Part shown: positions 51,020 to 60,568 of the stretch, piece by piece
Layout: each line of letters starts with the position of its first letter
How positions within the stretch are numbered: position 1 is the first letter of the stretch
From: Arthrobacter sp. D5-1
GTDB lineage: Bacteria > Actinomycetota > Actinomycetes > Actinomycetales > Micrococcaceae
Direction: 5' to 3'
DNA: 64,000 bases
Assembly: GCF_017357425.1 (NCBI RefSeq)
Contig: NZ_CP014571.1
Coordinates: forward strand, 2,294,001 to 2,358,000
The notes under the pieces: model-generated
The model's input: the letters and a program-made list of their open reading frames with translations, nothing else
What the model was told of the DNA's origin: nothing
Database searches by the model: none
Made by a program: the position numbers and the translations under genes

Positions 51020-53668
51020 GTGACTTTCAGACTGGACACCATCGGTAGGGGGCTGGTCTTTGCTCAATCCCTCGCGGACCTGACCGCGGCGCTGGAACGC
51101 CAGGGCGATGGCGGCGTGGCAGTCGTACAGGCGCCGCCCGGCACGGGCAAGACCACGCTCGTGCCTCCGCTGCTGGCCAACCTGCTGGCCGAACGGCAAT
51201 CCGGCCAGCCACGTATCGTCGTCACCCAACCACGGCGTGTTGCTGCGCGTTCGGCTGCACGCCGGCTGGCGGCATTGGACGGCAGCCGCTTGGGCGGCAG
51301 AGTGGGTTACACCGTGCGCGGGGAGAGCAGGGCCGGCAAGGATACGGTGGTGGAATTCGTCACGCCCGGCATTCTCCTCCGCCGCCTCCTCAGCGATCCC
51401 GGACTGGAGGACGTTCACGCCGTGGTCCTGGATGAGGTGCACGAACGCGCGCTTGATACCGATCTGTTGATTGGCATGCTTGCCGAGGTCCGTGAGCTCC
51501 GTGGCGACCTGACGTTGATTGCAATGTCAGCAACCCTCGACGCCCCGCGTTTCGCAGCCCTCCTGAAGCAAAGCGGGACAGCTCACGACGACGGCGGCCC
51601 GGCTCCCGTGGTTGACTGCCCTTCTGCGCTGTACCCGCTGGAGGTTCAGTGGGCCCCCTCCGGTGAGCACCGCCTCAACGAACGGGGAGTGGCCCGCACG
51701 TTCCTGGATCACGTGGCCCGTACCGCCGCGACCGCCCACGGACTGGCTTTGGCCGCCAACCCTGAAGCTGATGCTCTGGTCTTCCTGCCGGGCGCCCGTG
51801 AAGTGTCCGACGTCGCACATCGCCTTCGCGCCCAGGTTCCCCGGAACGTGGAGGTACTTGAGTTGCACGGCCAGATCGGTCCCGACGCCCAGGATCGGGC
51901 TGTGTCCGGGCGTGAGCCCGGCGGCCCGCCGCGGATCATTGTGTCGACCTCGCTGGCTGAGTCATCCCTCACCGTTCCCGGCGTGCGGCTCGTTATTGAT
52001 TCGGGTTTGGCCAGGGAACCGCGGAGGGACTCGGGGCGTGGGATGTCGGGCTTGGTGACCGTCTCCTGCTCACGGGCTTCGGCCGACCAGCGTGCCGGAC
52101 GCGCGGCACGGCAAGGGCCAGGCGCGGTGGTCCGCTGTTACGACCACCAGTCTTTCGCAGCGGCCCCGGCCCACCAAACACCCGAGATTTCGGTAGCCGA
52201 CCTCACGGGAGCCGCGCTGGTCCTCGCCTGCTGGGGCGCTCCGGGAGGCATGGGCTTGCAGCTGCCTGACGCTCCACCTTCAGGAGCCATGGACGAGGCT
52301 GTGGAAGTCCTCCGGGAACTGGGTGCAGTGGCCGGGGACGGATCCGTCACCGCGCTGGGCAAGTCACTGGCACGCATTCCGGCCGATCCTCGCCTGGCCC
52401 GGGCCTTGCTGGATGGAGCTGCAGTGGTCGGCACGCGGGCAGCGGCGGAGACCGTAGCACTCGTGGCTGGTGACCAGCGCGCACCCGGTGCGGACCTCAC
52501 CGCCTTGCTGACGTCGCTGAGGTCCGGTTCCGATCCCGCCGCGCGACGTTTCGCGGAGGAGGCCAAGCGGATGGAGTCGATGGCCTTGCAGGAGGCGTCC
52601 GGCGTCGTGCCTTCACGACTCCCAGCGGACGTTCCCGCCAGGGAAGCGCCCGGCTTCGTGGTGGCGTTGGCTTTCCCGGACCGTGTGGGGCGTCGCGTTC
52701 CCGGAGATGGATCCACATACCTGTTGTCCTCCGGGACACGGGCCGGGCTTCCTGCCGGAAGTCCGTTGTCCGGGCATGAGTGGCTGGCAGTGTCCGAAGT
52801 GTCGCGGGCACAGGGCCGCGACGCTGCGGGAACGGGCGCGCTGATCCGCTCAGCGGCGCCGTTGTCCGCGGAACTTGCCCACGCTGCTGCCCCCGATCTC
52901 ATGGTCACCAACGTGCAGGCGAAGTTTGACCACGGGAAGGTGACCGCCCGCCTGGAACGTCGGTTGGGAGCGATCGTCTTGTCCTCCACGCCTGTGCGCC
53001 CCAGCGCAGAAGCCGGACGCCATGCGGTGGGTGAGGCCTTGGCAAAAACCGGGTTGTCCATGATCGGGTGGTCAACAGCAGCCGACACCCTGCGGAGGCG
53101 GCTCGCGTTGCTGCACCACGAGCTCGGTGCGCCATGGCCCGACGTCCGTGAAGCCAGACTGCTGGCCCGACTCGAGGACTGGTTGACCCCGGAGCTGGAA
53201 CAGATGGCTACCGGGACGCCTGTTAAGTCGATCAACCTTGCGGAGCCCTTGCGTCGGCTGCTGCCGTGGCCGGAAGCATCCCGCCTGGACAGCCTTGCTC
53301 CCGAGCGTCTGCAGGTTCCCAGCGGTTCGCGGGTCAGGATCGATTATCCGGAGGTGTCGGAGAAAGGCCCGGAAGAGCACGACGGCGCCAGGCCGGTGGT
53401 GGCGGTCAAACTCCAGGAATGCTTCGGCTGGGACCGCACGCCACTGCTCGTCGACGGCAGGGTCCCTGTGCTGTTCCACTTGCTGTCTCCGGCAGGCAGG
53501 CCATTGGCCGTCACTGACGATCTCGCTTCCTTCTGGTCCGGTCCCTATTCCCAGGTCCGGGCCGAGATGCGTGGGCGCTACCCCAAGCATCCCTGGCCCG
53601 AAGACCCGTGGACTGCGCCGGCCACCGCCAGGACCAAGAACAGGATGCAGTCCGGCCACTCCAGCTAG
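51020..53668 (+). CDS. hrpB: ATP-dependent RNA helicase HrpB
   Basis: The protein has 882 residues. DExH helicase motifs are in order: Walker A PPGTGKTT (residues 40-46), DEVHER (138-143) and SAT near 173; the second RecA domain contains STSLAESSLTVPGVRLVIDSG and SCSRASADQRAGRAARQGPG. The HA2-like and HrpB C-terminal domains follow (LQECFGWDRTPLLVDGRVPVLFHLLSPAGRPL). DEAH-box HrpB is an RNA helicase of unresolved target. The GTG start is preceded by AGGGAC. Its stop shares CTAG with the stop of the convergent amidohydrolase gene. Confidence 0.92.
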   Translation: MTFRLDTIGRGLVFAQSLADLTAALERQGDGGVAVVQAPPGTGKTTLVPPLLANLLAERQSGQPRIVVTQPRRVAARSAARRLAALDGSRLGGRVGYTVRGESRAGKDTVVEFVTPGILLRRLLSDPGLEDVHAVVLDEVHERALDTDLLIGMLAEVRELRGDLTLIAMSATLDAPRFAALLKQSGTAHDDGGPAPVVDCPSALYPLEVQWAPSGEHRLNERGVARTFLDHVARTAATAHGLALAANPEADALVFLPGAREVSDVAHRLRAQVPRNVEVLELHGQIGPDAQDRAVSGREPGGPPRIIVSTSLAESSLTVPGVRLVIDSGLAREPRRDSGRGMSGLVTVSCSRASADQRAGRAARQGPGAVVRCYDHQSFAAAPAHQTPEISVADLTGAALVLACWGAPGGMGLQLPDAPPSGAMDEAVEVLRELGAVAGDGSVTALGKSLARIPADPRLARALLDGAAVVGTRAAAETVALVAGDQRAPGADLTALLTSLRSGSDPAARRFAEEAKRMESMALQEASGVVPSRLPADVPAREAPGFVVALAFPDRVGRRVPGDGSTYLLSSGTRAGLPAGSPLSGHEWLAVSEVSRAQGRDAAGTGALIRSAAPLSAELAHAAAPDLMVTNVQAKFDHGKVTARLERRLGAIVLSSTPVRPSAEAGRHAVGEALAKTGLSMIGWSTAADTLRRRLALLHHELGAPWPDVREARLLARLEDWLTPELEQMATGTPVKSINLAEPLRRLLPWPEASRLDSLAPERLQVPSGSRVRIDYPEVSEKGPEEHDGARPVVAVKLQECFGWDRTPLLVDGRVPVLFHLLSPAGRPLAVTDDLASFWSGPYSQVRAEMRGRYPKHPWPEDPWTAPATARTKNRMQSGHSS

Positions 53669-55296
53669 GTGAGGCGCTCCAGCATGAACTGGATCTCGCC
53701 GTCGACGAATGTTCCCAGGACCGCACTGGCAGCCAACTCGTCGGGGTCGGTGGTCAGGGGGTCGAGTTCGAAAGCCGTGAAGTCTGCCCGTTTGCCCACC
53801 GAGATGGAACCGGAGGCATCCCAGAGGCCTGCCGCTTTGGCAGCATGCGAGGTGTAGCCCTCCAGTGCCTGGTATGCGGTGAGACCTTGCGCCGGCGCGA
53901 TGGGCTCTTGCTCGGGATGTCCGGATCGCCGGCGCAGTTGCGCATCAGCGATGATGGGAAGGGGCTCAAACGGTGCGATCGGCCAGTCCGAGCCGATGCC
54001 CAGTGTCACTCCCGCCTCGCGGAGGTCCCTGCAGCGCCAGGCCCGGTCCGCTCTCTCGGCGCCCAACCGGGTGGACCAGTTGTCGCTGTGGTCCGCCGCT
54101 GAATAATGGGTGCAGTGCGTTGGTTGCATACTGGCCACTACACCCGCACTCCTGAAGCGCTCCACGAGCCCGTCCGGAACTGTCTCGATGTGTTCAATGC
54201 GGTGGACGGTCCGGCGCAGGACATCAGCCGGCACCGCGCCGGGCAATGACTCCAGCGCATTCAACACGTGTTCCACGCCCGCATCACCGATCGCATGCGT
54301 CGCCGTCGGGATGCCCCGGGAGGCGAAGTATCGGACCGCGGCCGAGTATTCCTCCGGCCGTGGCCAGAACGGCGCAGTGGATTGGCCGTAAGCGTCGGGT
54401 TCGTAAAGCCAGGCGGTTCCGTTGTCCACGGTTCCGTCGACGAACAGTTTGATGGCCTCAACAGACCACCGTCGCCCACCGGTCCCCACGGTGCGGGCCA
54501 GTTCCTTCCAATCGGATTCATCGGTGCCGGGCATGCACCACGGGGCGCTCCGCAGGCGCAGCGGCAGCCCGCCGTCAATCTCCAAAGCCCGGAAAAGGCG
54601 GGCGGATTCGTCGCTGTGGTCCATGATGTGACCGCCGGTCAATCCTGCTCGGGCAAAGTCCTCCAGCAAGGCAGCGAGCCTGGCTTTCCGTTCGTCGAAC
54701 GTTTCCTGGGGGATGTGCCGTTGGACAAGTTCCATGGCGGCTGCTTCAAGGAGGAGGCCGGTCGGAACACCGTCGGCATCGCACACCACCTCGGAAGCCT
54801 GCTCGAATTCATGCCTGCCTCGGATGCCTGCCAGGTCCAGCGCCCGGCTGTTGGCGAGGGCTGAATGACCGTCGAACAACCGGATCAGCGCGGGCTTGTC
54901 ACCGCCGACAGCATCCAGAACGCTCCGGTGCAACGGAACTGTGCCAAAGGCGTTGGGGTTCAGTCCCCAGCCACGCAACCAGCCGCCGTCGTTCGCTGAT
55001 TCCGACTGGAGCAGGGCGCGGACTTCCTCCATAGTGGCAGCACTGGACAGGTCAACACCGATGGTCAGGTCCAGCCCGAACACCGGATGGATGTGGCAGT
55101 CCACCAGGCCCGGAGTCAGCGTCGCGTTCCCAAGGTCAACCACGCGGGTGCCCGCGTGCGCCCAGTCCTGTGCTTCAACCCGGCTTCCGATGGCGGTAAT
55201 CACTCCGTCGCGCACGGCTACGGCCTGGCGGAAATCGCCGCGGTGGCCGTCCATGGTGTGGATGGTGTCGGCAAGGACGATGAGGTCAGGAGTCAT
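53665..55296 (-). CDS. YtcJ-type amidohydrolase
   Basis: The protein has 543 residues from ATG 55296. LTPGLVDCHIHP carries the HxH metal site, with GHIMDHSDE, HAIGDAGVEHVL, HRIEHIE and GIGSDWPIAPF providing the remaining ligands, the pattern of the YtcJ/NfdA branch of the amidohydrolase superfamily. Members hydrolyse N-substituted formamides or other amides, often from biocides. It overlaps the preceding permease gene by 11 bases, so uptake and hydrolysis are linked. The longer start at 55359 was rejected because it lies inside the permease gene. Confidence 0.88.
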   Translation of the reverse strand: MTPDLIVLADTIHTMDGHRGDFRQAVAVRDGVITAIGSRVEAQDWAHAGTRVVDLGNATLTPGLVDCHIHPVFGLDLTIGVDLSSAATMEEVRALLQSESANDGGWLRGWGLNPNAFGTVPLHRSVLDAVGGDKPALIRLFDGHSALANSRALDLAGIRGRHEFEQASEVVCDADGVPTGLLLEAAAMELVQRHIPQETFDERKARLAALLEDFARAGLTGGHIMDHSDESARLFRALEIDGGLPLRLRSAPWCMPGTDESDWKELARTVGTGGRRWSVEAIKLFVDGTVDNGTAWLYEPDAYGQSTAPFWPRPEEYSAAVRYFASRGIPTATHAIGDAGVEHVLNALESLPGAVPADVLRRTVHRIEHIETVPDGLVERFRSAGVVASMQPTHCTHYSAADHSDNWSTRLGAERADRAWRCRDLREAGVTLGIGSDWPIAPFEPLPIIADAQLRRRSGHPEQEPIAPAQGLTAYQALEGYTSHAAKAAGLWDASGSISVGKRADFTAFELDPLTTDPDELAASAVLGTFVDGEIQFMLERLT

Positions 55297-56743
55297 GTTT
55301 TTCGAAGCTTCCAATCCGGGCAAAGACGTCAGGGCGGGTGGTGCGCAGGCGTCGTGCAATCAGCAGGCCTGCCAGGAAAACAACTGGTGCGACCAGGAGG
55401 AGCGCGGTGTTGGTGAGGGGATCGGCAAACGTGAGGAGTTCGATGTTGATGGCGATCAACGCCACCACCCCGAACAACAGGATGGCCGAGGCCACGCTCA
55501 CTGGAATGAGGAAACGGTTGGTCACGGCCGCCGGATGGCGGCGCAGATAGATGAAGGCGGCCACGGACACCAGGCCCTGCAAGGCAACGATTCCGACGAT
55601 CCCCGGAGTGTTCACCCAGATCAGGAGCTGCTTGTATGGGTCGGCGCCGGCGATCGCACAAATGATGATGACGACGGCGGCCAGGATGGTCTGGATCTGG
55701 CCGGCACGGTGCGGGGACTTGTACCTGGGGTGGGTCCTGCCCAGGAACGCCGGGAGCACACCGTCTTCAGCGAGCATGTAGACGTAGCGGTTGATGGCGT
55801 TGTGGAAAGCCAGTTGTGATGCATAGACGCTGGTCACGATCAGGACGTACATCACCACCTCGGCCCACGGCCCCACGTACTGGTTGATGGTGGCGAAGAA
55901 CATTCCGTCGGCCAGTTCACCGGCTGCGGTGACCACGTTCCCGTCGCCGAAGGCCTGAATGACTGTCCAGACAATGAAGGCATAAAACACGGACATGAAT
56001 CCAACGGCGATGTACGTTGCACGCGGGACGGACTTGTCCGGGTTGCGGGCCTCGCGCCTATACAGCACGGTGGATTCGAAGCCCATGAATGCCGCGAAGC
56101 AAATAGCCAGAATCGCCAGGACACCCGGCGTGAAAGCGTGCTCGGGGGAGAAGGAGGCGAAACTGATGCCGGCAGCTCCGCCGCGGGCAAGGATCGCTGC
56201 GCCCATGATCCCCAGGATGGCGGTTTCGGCGATGAGCAGGACTCCGAGGACCTTGGCGCCGACGTCAATGCCGCGGAATCCAAGTAGCCAGACGGCAGCG
56301 ATGGCAACCAACGCCACAACGGGCCATGGCACGTCCAGGCCAACGAGCGAGCGGAGCATGGCCTGGGTTTGGACGGCGAACAAACCGTAGACGCCGATCT
56401 GCAGGCAGTTGTAGGACACAATCGCCAGGATGGCCGCGGCCAGCCCGACTGTCCTGCCCATGGCAAGGCTGATGTACGTATAGAAACCGCCGGCAGCTTT
56501 GACGTGTTTGGTCATGGCCATGAAGGAAATGGCGAAAACCAGCAGGACTGCCCCGGCAATGACGTATCCCATGGGGGCGCCAATGCCCCCGATGCCGATA
56601 GCCACAGGGGCTACGCCGGCCATCACTGTCAGGGGGGCTGCTGCGGAGATCACCAGGAAGGCGATGCCGCCGGTGCCGATGGCATTCCGTTTGAGCCCAT
56701 TTCCGGCATTTGCTGCTGGAGGTCGGGTTTCGAGGTCAGACAT
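55286..56743 (-). CDS. APC-superfamily permease coupled to the amidohydrolase
   Basis: The protein has 485 residues with 12 or so helices. GGIAFLVISAAAPLTVMAGVAPVAIGIG is the substrate-binding first helix; FAAFMGFESTVLYRREARNPDKSVPRATY is the helix 6 region of the APC fold. It probably imports an amine or amino acid derivative that the downstream amidohydrolase hydrolyses. A palindrome lies 53 bases upstream, between it and a divergent TetR gene. Confidence 0.88.
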   Translation of the reverse strand: MSDLETRPPAANAGNGLKRNAIGTGGIAFLVISAAAPLTVMAGVAPVAIGIGGIGAPMGYVIAGAVLLVFAISFMAMTKHVKAAGGFYTYISLAMGRTVGLAAAILAIVSYNCLQIGVYGLFAVQTQAMLRSLVGLDVPWPVVALVAIAAVWLLGFRGIDVGAKVLGVLLIAETAILGIMGAAILARGGAAGISFASFSPEHAFTPGVLAILAICFAAFMGFESTVLYRREARNPDKSVPRATYIAVGFMSVFYAFIVWTVIQAFGDGNVVTAAGELADGMFFATINQYVGPWAEVVMYVLIVTSVYASQLAFHNAINRYVYMLAEDGVLPAFLGRTHPRYKSPHRAGQIQTILAAVVIIICAIAGADPYKQLLIWVNTPGIVGIVALQGLVSVAAFIYLRRHPAAVTNRFLIPVSVASAILLFGVVALIAINIELLTFADPLTNTALLLVAPVVFLAGLLIARRLRTTRPDVFARIGSFEKHDS

Positions 56744-56795
56744 GGGGATCCTCAGGGGTATTGGGGGGAAGGAATGTTCAAGGAGTGAAAGTCAT

Positions 56796-56816
56796 TAAGC
56801 GAAAGGCTTTCGTTTA
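56796..56816. promoter_or_regulatory. Near-perfect 21-base palindrome, likely TetR operator
   Basis: Arms TAAGCGAAAG and CTTTCGTTTA around a central G match at nine of ten positions. It sits between the divergent permease and TetR genes, 53 and 88 bases from their starts, the usual place for autoregulation by a TetR-family repressor. Confidence 0.75.
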
Positions 56817-56903
56817 GCGTAGGGCCTGGTGATCCAGAGCACAATACCTCGGTGCAAAGTTCTGGCTAGAGTCGTAACAACAACCTTGAATGGAGACACC
56901 CGT

Positions 56904-57521
56904 ATGGCACGCCCGCTGGTCCCACTGATATCCATCGATGCCCTCGTCACCGCAGCCCTGGAGTTGGTGGACGAAGCCGGGGACTTCAGCCTGCCCAAAC
57001 TGGCCAAGCGGATCGGCGTCAGCCAGTCCTCCATCTACAACCATGTGAGCGGACGGGAGGAAATCCTTGAGCTGATGCGTGGCAGGATCATCGGTGAGAG
57101 TCCTTATGTCCTGGAGGACGAGCAGGACTGGGAGGCGTCCCTTCGCGCCATTGTCCGGAGTTATCGCGATGCCTTCGCCCGTCATCCGAAACTCGCACCG
57201 CTGCTGGTGCTCCAAACAGTTCAAGACGATAAAGTGATGGCCCTCTACGAGAACCTTGCGGTTGCCCTTGGAGCCGCCGGGTTCCGGGGCCGGGACGTGA
57301 TGTCAGCGATTTCCACCATTGACAGCTTCGCCCTGGGTTTCGCCTTGGACCTGGCAGCGCCGGACGTCGTCTGGGCTCCACCTGCGCACGGGTACCCGGC
57401 CCTGACCAATGCCCTGGCACAGGCTGGACCTGCTGTGGAGCGTGGCGAGGCAGCTTTCGACTTTGGCCTTGAGATCCTCATCGCCGGGCTGCATTCCCGC
57501 CTTCAGTCGACACGGCTGTGA
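56904..57521 (+). CDS. TetR-family regulator of the permease/amidohydrolase operon
   Basis: The protein has 205 residues from ATG 56904; the longer reading from 56829 has no support. The helix-turn-helix is LPKLAKRIGVSQSSIYNHVSGREEIL (about residues 34-60), and the C-terminal ligand domain is of the TetR_C type (DEQDWEASLRAIVRSYRDAFARHP). GGAG lies about eight bases upstream of the ATG. It should bind the palindrome upstream and repress the divergent permease gene until a ligand is present. Confidence 0.9.
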   Translation: MARPLVPLISIDALVTAALELVDEAGDFSLPKLAKRIGVSQSSIYNHVSGREEILELMRGRIIGESPYVLEDEQDWEASLRAIVRSYRDAFARHPKLAPLLVLQTVQDDKVMALYENLAVALGAAGFRGRDVMSAISTIDSFALGFALDLAAPDVVWAPPAHGYPALTNALAQAGPAVERGEAAFDFGLEILIAGLHSRLQSTRL

Positions 57522-57552
57522 GGCCGTCGGTGGAGGGCATCCGGAAGGCGCA

Positions 57553-58287
57553 ATGACCCTCTTTCAAACGTGGTGGGACGCGGTGGTCCGCGGTTTCACC
57601 GAAACGCACACCACTGCGGTGCCACTACCGGCCTTGCTGGGCATCCTTGCGTGTGCCGTTGTCCTCAGCATTCCGCGTGTGACCTGGCGCTGGTTCGGCC
57701 TGTACGTCACGTTCGTCCACGAGCTCGGCCACGCCTATGCGGCACTGATGACAGGACGTTTTGTGCACGGGCTCCGTATCGGGCTCGACCATTCGGGACG
57801 CCTTGTCAGCAGTGGCCGGAGTGCTTTTGGTGCGGCCTGGTCCGGGTTTTGGGGATACCCCGCACCAGCAGTGGTTGGCCTCGGGCTGATCGCCGCGTTT
57901 GCGGCAGGCCGTTCCGGCGCGGCGATGTCCGTCGGGGCCTTGATCCTGCTGGTGTCGCTCATTTTCCTTCGGAACCTCACCGGGATTCTCGTGGCCGTCG
58001 TGAGCGCTGCGGTAGCCCAGCTGCTGATCCTGTTCGCTGCCCCGGCAACAATGAACTATGTGGTCCTTGCCCTTGGCGTCGCCCTGTCAGTGGGCGGTGT
58101 CCGCGACCTCTTCAAACTGGCCAGTGTGCACACCAGCCGCCGGGACCGGATTGGGGCCTCCGACGCCTTCATCCTGGGCCGCACCACAGGCCTGCCGGCC
58201 TTCGTGTGGTTGACGGGGTTTACTGTGGTGATCCTCGGATGCGCAGCAGCATCTGCCTGGTTGCTGTGGGGGATGCTCGCCCTGTAG
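57553..58287 (+). CDS. M50-like intramembrane zinc metallopeptidase
   Basis: The protein has 244 residues. FVHELGHAYAALMTG carries the HExxH zinc motif at the end of a membrane helix, and six or more hydrophobic segments follow. GYPAPAVVGLGLIAAF provides the second conserved element of M50B-like proteins. It resembles compact site-2 proteases but lacks a PDZ domain. Substrate proteins are not predictable. The ATG at 57553 has GGAAGG upstream; the reading from 57409 overlaps the TetR gene in another frame. It follows TetR by 31 bases. Confidence 0.82.
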   Translation: MTLFQTWWDAVVRGFTETHTTAVPLPALLGILACAVVLSIPRVTWRWFGLYVTFVHELGHAYAALMTGRFVHGLRIGLDHSGRLVSSGRSAFGAAWSGFWGYPAPAVVGLGLIAAFAAGRSGAAMSVGALILLVSLIFLRNLTGILVAVVSAAVAQLLILFAAPATMNYVVLALGVALSVGGVRDLFKLASVHTSRRDRIGASDAFILGRTTGLPAFVWLTGFTVVILGCAAASAWLLWGMLAL

Positions 58288-58446
58288 TTCGTAGTTCTTA
58301 CCGCCACCAAGGACCCGACGGCGGTTGGCCGGTTTTGCTGGCTGCCAGCCCTTGCCCTGTGGTCACCTCAGGGTGTCCAATCCTGTTTAACGTTCGAACA
58401 GGATGTGTTCGGACTCCGTGCCGGGATCCAACACCAGGAGGTGCCC

Positions 58447-60552
58447 ATGTCCGCGAAGGGCACGCGCGAAACGCCAAGGGGAGCCGGGCCCGGCATGACT
58501 GAAGCCCGACGGAGTGACAACGGCCCGGCCTTGGCACCAAGGGACCCCTCCCGAATCCGGAATGTTGCACTCGTGGGGCATTCTGGAGCCGGCAAGTCGA
58601 TGCTGGTGGAAGCGCTGCTCGCTGCCACCGGAGCCATCACCAGGATGGGATCCATCAGCGAAGGCACCACTGTCAGCGATTCCGATCCTTCCGCAGTCCA
58701 TCAGCAACGCTCGGTGACCATGTCTGTCGCGCCAATTCTGGTGGGTGATATCAAGGTCAACCTGATCGACACCCCGGGCTACACCGACTTCACCGGCGAA
58801 TTGCGCGCTGGTCTAAGGGCCGCCGACGCGGCCCTTTTTGTTGTCTCGTCTGCCGACGGTATCGACGCTGCCACCATTGCGCTGTGGGGCGAGTGCGAGA
58901 AAGTCCGCATGCCCCGGGCGGTGGTGCTCAGCAAACTGGACCATCCGCGCGGCGACTTCAGTGCCGCCGTCGTGCGGTGCCAGGAAGCTTTTGGTGAGTC
59001 GGTGCTCCCCTTGTACGTTCCGGCGGTGGGCAATACCGGCCTGGTCAGCATCCTCAATGGGCCGGCTGATGGGGATCCGTCATCGATGCCGGATGGTGAG
59101 GAGGCGCGGGGCAACTTGATCGAAGGGATCATTGCCGAGAGCGAAGACGAAACGCTCATGGACCGGTACCTCGGTGGCGAGGAATTACCACTGGCAGACC
59201 TCATCAAGGACCTGGAAACCGCTGTGGCCAGGGGGAGCTTCTTTCCGGTCATTCCGACGTCGGCGGAAACCGGGGTGGGCCTTCCCGAGCTCATGGCCTT
59301 GTTGACCGATGCCTTGCCATCGCCAGTGGAACGCATCACCCCCGCGGTGATGAAACTGGACGGTTCGCCCATGAAACCGTTGGAATGTGATCCTGCGGGG
59401 CGTCTGGCCGCAGAAGTGGTGCGGACCACCGTGGATCCATTCCTTGGCCGCGTGTGCCTGGTCCGTGTCTTTTCCGGGACGTTGCGGGAGGATTCCGCCA
59501 TCCATGTGGGCGGCAGGGGACTGGCGGACAGGGGCCATGAGGACCACGACGCCGATGAACGCGTCACCCACCTTTATTCGCCGGTGGGCTCCAGCTTGAA
59601 GGCCGTTCCACAGTGTATTGCCGGGGACATTTGCGCCATCAGCAAGCTCGCCAGCGCCGAGACCGGCGATACCGTGTCCGACAGGGAAGCGCCGCTGCTG
59701 ATCGAAACGTGGAACATGCCCGAGCCACTGATGCCCATCGCCATCGAAGGTGCTTCACGGAGTGATGAAGACGCGCTGGCAAAAAGCATCGGGAAGGTCG
59801 CGGCCGCAGACCCGACGCTTCGATTGGAACGCAACCAGGACACCCACCAGCTCATCCTCTGGTGCATGGGAGAAGCCCACGCCGAGGTAGTCCTGGACAG
59901 GTTGCGCGGCCAGGGCGTCAAACTGCAGACCGTGGACGTTATTACTCCGCTCAGGGAGACTTTCGCCGGCAAAGCTGTGGGACACGGACGGCACGTCAAG
60001 CAATCCGGGGGCCATGGGCAGTTTGCCATCTGTGACATCGAGGTAGAGCCCCTCGCCAGAGGTGAAGGTTTCGCCTTCACTGACAGGATCGTGGGCGGGG
60101 CGATCCCTGCAACGTTCGTTACCAGCGTGGAAAAGGGCGTCCGTTCCCAAATGCTCAAGGGCGTATCCGCAGGATTCCCGGTGGTGGACATCAAAGTGAC
60201 GTTGGTGGGCGGAAAAACCCATAGCGTGGACTCATCGGATGCGGCCTTTCAGGCAGCCGGGGCGCTGGCCCTTCGTGAAGCTGCGGCAGCCACCAAAATC
60301 CAGTTGTTGGAACCTGTCTCATCGGTGGTTATCAGTGTCCCTGACGAGTACGTAGGTGCCGTGATGAGTGATCTTTCGGGCCGGCGCGGCCGGGTTACCG
60401 GCACTACCGCGACCGACGCCGAGGGAACGGACATCACTGCCGAAGTGCCGGACCAGGAACTTGTGCGCTACGCCATTGAACTGCGTGCCCTCACCGCCGG
60501 AACCGGTCGTTTCCGCCGGTCCTACCTCCGCCACGAGCCCCTGCCAAAGTAG
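58447..60552 (+). CDS. Elongation factor G-like GTPase EF-G2 (FusA2 type)
   Basis: The protein has 701 residues from ATG 58447 with AGGAGG upstream. G-domain motifs are GHSGAGKS (G1), DTPGYTDF (G3) and SKLD in place of NKxD (G4). EF-G domains II to V follow, including the domain IV-V interface around YVGAVMSDLSGRRGRV. It corresponds to the actinobacterial EF-G paralogue known in mycobacteria as FusA2, which does not replace the housekeeping translocase. The changed G4 motif suggests altered guanine recognition. Its role is unclear. Confidence 0.9.
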   Translation: MSAKGTRETPRGAGPGMTEARRSDNGPALAPRDPSRIRNVALVGHSGAGKSMLVEALLAATGAITRMGSISEGTTVSDSDPSAVHQQRSVTMSVAPILVGDIKVNLIDTPGYTDFTGELRAGLRAADAALFVVSSADGIDAATIALWGECEKVRMPRAVVLSKLDHPRGDFSAAVVRCQEAFGESVLPLYVPAVGNTGLVSILNGPADGDPSSMPDGEEARGNLIEGIIAESEDETLMDRYLGGEELPLADLIKDLETAVARGSFFPVIPTSAETGVGLPELMALLTDALPSPVERITPAVMKLDGSPMKPLECDPAGRLAAEVVRTTVDPFLGRVCLVRVFSGTLREDSAIHVGGRGLADRGHEDHDADERVTHLYSPVGSSLKAVPQCIAGDICAISKLASAETGDTVSDREAPLLIETWNMPEPLMPIAIEGASRSDEDALAKSIGKVAAADPTLRLERNQDTHQLILWCMGEAHAEVVLDRLRGQGVKLQTVDVITPLRETFAGKAVGHGRHVKQSGGHGQFAICDIEVEPLARGEGFAFTDRIVGGAIPATFVTSVEKGVRSQMLKGVSAGFPVVDIKVTLVGGKTHSVDSSDAAFQAAGALALREAAAATKIQLLEPVSSVVISVPDEYVGAVMSDLSGRRGRVTGTTATDAEGTDITAEVPDQELVRYAIELRALTAGTGRFRRSYLRHEPLPK

Positions 60553-60568
60553 TGCCCAGGGGACAGGC

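Noticed and set aside
58391..58411. LexA/SOS-box-like sequence TTCGAACAGGATGTGTTCG before the EF-G2 gene
   Set aside because: Half-sites CGAAC and GTTCG are seven bases apart, whereas actinobacterial LexA boxes need four.
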